From: Streptomyces paludis
GTDB taxonomy: Bacteria > Actinomycetota > Actinomycetes > Streptomycetales > Streptomycetaceae
Reading direction: 5' to 3'
Assembly: GCF_003344965.1 (NCBI RefSeq)
Contig: NZ_CP031194.1
Span: 6,014,001-6,078,000 of the forward strand
Length of the DNA stretch: 64,000 bases
Made by a program: the position numbers and the translations under genes. Positions within the stretch are counted from its first letter, which is position 1; each line of letters begins with the position of its first letter. The notes below the pieces were generated by a model, which searched no databases, was not told where the DNA came from, and saw nothing but the letters and a program-made list of their open reading frames with translations. Of the stretch, positions 62,334-64,000 are shown piece by piece.

Positions 62334-64000
62334 TCAGAGCGCCGGACCCGCCAGCACGTCGACCTCCGGCGCGAACGGGGTACCCGAGCCGTCCCGGCGC
62401 GGGTCGGGCTCCGGCAGCTCGACCGGAGCGCCGTTCTTCTGCGCGGCGCGTGCCGGACTCGCCCCCGCCCAGGCCAGGACCAGCATGTCCTCGCCCTTCA
62501 GGAAGCGCTGGCAGCGCACCCCGCCGGTCGCCCGGCCCTTGCGCGGATACTGGTCGAACGGGGTGAGCTTCGCCGTCCGTACGGAGTCGTCCAGCGTGCC
62601 GTGCGAGCCGGTGACCGTGAAGACCACCGCGTCCCGCGCCGGGTCCACGGCGGTGAAGGAGATCACCTCGGCCCCGTCGGTCAGCTTGATGCCCGCCATC
62701 CCGCCGGCCGGCCGGCCCTGCGGCCGTACCTGCGCGGCCTGGTAGCGCAGCAGCTGGGCGTCGGAGGTGATGAAGACCAGATCCTCCTCGCCCGTCCGCA
62801 GCTCGACGCCGCCGACGATCCGGTCGCCCTCCTTGAGGGAGATGACCTCCAGCTCGTCCTTGTTGGACGGATAGTCCGGCACCACCCGTTTGACGACACC
62901 CTGGAGTGTGCCCAGGGCGAGCCCGGGGGACGACTCGTCCAGGGTCGTCAGACAGATCACCCGCTCGTCGCCCTCCAGCGCGAGGAACTCCGTCACCGCG
63001 GCGCCGCCCGAGAGGTTGGGCGCCGCCACCGTGTCCGGCAGCTGCGGGAGGTCGATCACCGAGATCCGCAGCAGCCGGCCCGTCGAGGTGACCGCGCCGA
63101 TGTCGCCGCGGGCCGTCGCGGGGACGACGGACACGATCACGTCGTGCTTCACCCGTCTGCCGTCCTCGCCCTCCAGCGCCTCGCCGTTGACCGTACGGGC
63201 CAGCAGACCCGTGGAGGACAGCAGCACCTGGCACGGGTCGTCCGCGACCTCCAGCGGCACCGCCGCCACGGCGGAACCGGCGGACTCCAGCAGCACCGTA
63301 CGGCGCGGGGTGGAGAACTTCTTGGACACCGCGGCCAGTTCGGCGGAGACCAGCTTGCGCAGCTCGGCGTCCGACTCCAGGATCCCGGTCAGCTCGTCGA
63401 TCTCGCCGTTGAGGCGGTCGCGCTCGCCCTCCAGCTCCATCCGGTCGAACCGGGTGAGCCGGCGCAGCGGGGTGTCCAGGATGTACTGCGTCTGGATGTC
63501 GCTCAGCGAGAAGTGCTCGATCAGCCGCTCCTTGGCCTGCGCCGAGTTGTCGCTCGACCTGATCAGCCGGATGACCTCGTCGATGTCGATGAGCGCGACG
63601 AGCAGCCCCTCGACCAGATGCAGCCGGTCCCGCCGCTTGGTCCTGCGGAACTCGCTGCGCCGGCGCACCACCTCGAAGCGGTGGTCGAGATAGACCTCCA
63701 GCAGCTCCTTGAGGCCCAGCGTCAGCGGCTGGCCGTCCACCAGCGCCACATTGTTGATGCCGAAGGTCTCCTCCATCGGCGTCAGCTTGTAGAGCTGCTC
63801 CAGCACGGCCTCGGGCACGAAGCCGTTCTTGATCTCGATGACCAGGCGCAGGCCGTGCGCGCGGTCGGTGAGGTCCTTGACGTCCGCGATGCCCTGGAGC
63901 TTCTTGGCGGAGACCAGGTCCTTGATCTTGGCGATCACCTTCTCCGGGCCGACCGTGAAGGGCAGCTCCGTGACGACCAGGCCCTTGCGGCGCGGGGAGA
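62334..64000 (-). CDS. parC: DNA topoisomerase IV subunit A ParC (3' part)
   Basis: About 555 codons of a GyrA/ParC subunit are present; the 5' end with the active-site tyrosine lies beyond the right edge. The visible part begins in the tower domain (ELPFTVGPEKVIAKIK) and runs through the coiled-coil dimerisation segment (DTPLRRLTRFDRMELE, about 160 residues in) to the C-terminal beta-pinwheel. The pinwheel lacks a clear GyrA box, which favours ParC over GyrA. The partner parE lies 11 kb upstream on the other strand. Confidence 0.9.
   Translation of the reverse strand, partial: SPRRKGLVVTELPFTVGPEKVIAKIKDLVSAKKLQGIADVKDLTDRAHGLRLVIEIKNGFVPEAVLEQLYKLTPMEETFGINNVALVDGQPLTLGLKELLEVYLDHRFEVVRRRSEFRRTKRRDRLHLVEGLLVALIDIDEVIRLIRSSDNSAQAKERLIEHFSLSDIQTQYILDTPLRRLTRFDRMELEGERDRLNGEIDELTGILESDAELRKLVSAELAAVSKKFSTPRRTVLLESAGSAVAAVPLEVADDPCQVLLSSTGLLARTVNGEALEGEDGRRVKHDVIVSVVPATARGDIGAVTSTGRLLRISVIDLPQLPDTVAAPNLSGGAAVTEFLALEGDERVICLTTLDESSPGLALGTLQGVVKRVVPDYPSNKDELEVISLKEGDRIVGGVELRTGEEDLVFITSDAQLLRYQAAQVRPQGRPAGGMAGIKLTDGAEVISFTAVDPARDAVVFTVTGSHGTLDDSVRTAKLTPFDQYPRKGRATGGVRCQRFLKGEDMLVLAWAGASPARAAQKNGAPVELPEPDPRRDGSGTPFAPEVDVLAGPAL

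Noticed and set aside
1..64000. Search for tRNA or rRNA genes, CRISPR arrays, IS elements, attachment sites and prophage genes.
   Set aside because: No cloverleaf-like sequences, spaced repeats, transposase or integrase motifs were recognised; the window reads as core chromosome.

Overview
The window is high-GC DNA of a Streptomyces-type actinomycete. Supporting features are GTG starts, strong G/C codon bias, hrdB, a whiH-like sporulation regulator and a class II ribonucleotide reductase. From memory the gene order follows the S. coelicolor SCO5774-SCO5836 core region. No rRNA, tRNA, CRISPR array, IS element or prophage was seen.

Layout. 1-6.2 kb: gluABCD glutamate uptake operon (minus strand), divergent gluR-gluK two-component system, and a membrane-anchored TAXI solute-binding protein. 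6.3-17.3 kb: housekeeping genes miaB, a dioxygenase-fold protein, an antitoxin-like protein, miaA, a small membrane protein, dapF, an RSH (p)ppGpp enzyme, an M1 peptidase and hflX. 17.4-25 kb: a lipoprotein protease, then a four-gene NRPS-independent siderophore (NIS) cluster (aminotransferase, NIS synthetase, acetyltransferase, NIS synthetase). 25-32 kb: a DinG-type helicase, lexA with its SOS box, and nrdR-nrdJ with tandem NrdR boxes. 32-42 kb: small metabolic and stress genes (TerD, YdbC-like, histidine phosphatase, ADP-ribosylglycohydrolase, rnhB), a RecQ helicase with a phosphoribosyltransferase-like tail, DUF4192 and an NrtR-like NUDIX regulator. 42-51 kb: a degenerate ABC ATPase-permease fusion, whiH, hrdB, a trypsin-like protease, DUF7455 and parE. 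51-64 kb: a NarL-type two-component system, DUF485 plus acetate-type symporter, a CitAB/DpiBA-like two-component system, two divergent citrate-synthase-like genes (one with an N-terminal helix-turn-helix), a CobW-type metallochaperone GTPase, and the 3' part of parC.

How parts work together. GluR-GluK probably controls gluABCD. LexA and NrdR sites sit together in the lexA/nrdR intergenic region, linking DNA damage and dNTP supply. The 51-61 kb block looks like a carboxylate sensing, uptake and citrate-synthesis neighbourhood. The most attractive candidates for undescribed biology are: the NIS cluster, which keeps the rhizobactin-like order A-C-D-F but lacks the decarboxylase and N-hydroxylase; the HTH-citrate synthase pair around a palindromic 86-bp promoter region; the degenerate ABC fusion next to whiH; two head-to-head DnaA boxes between recQ and DUF4192; and the RecQ-phosphoribosyltransferase fusion. 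About a dozen genes have a TANNNT -10 box only 5-10 nt before the start codon, implying leaderless mRNAs; this helped choose several starts. Family names rest on recognition of motifs, not on a database search.
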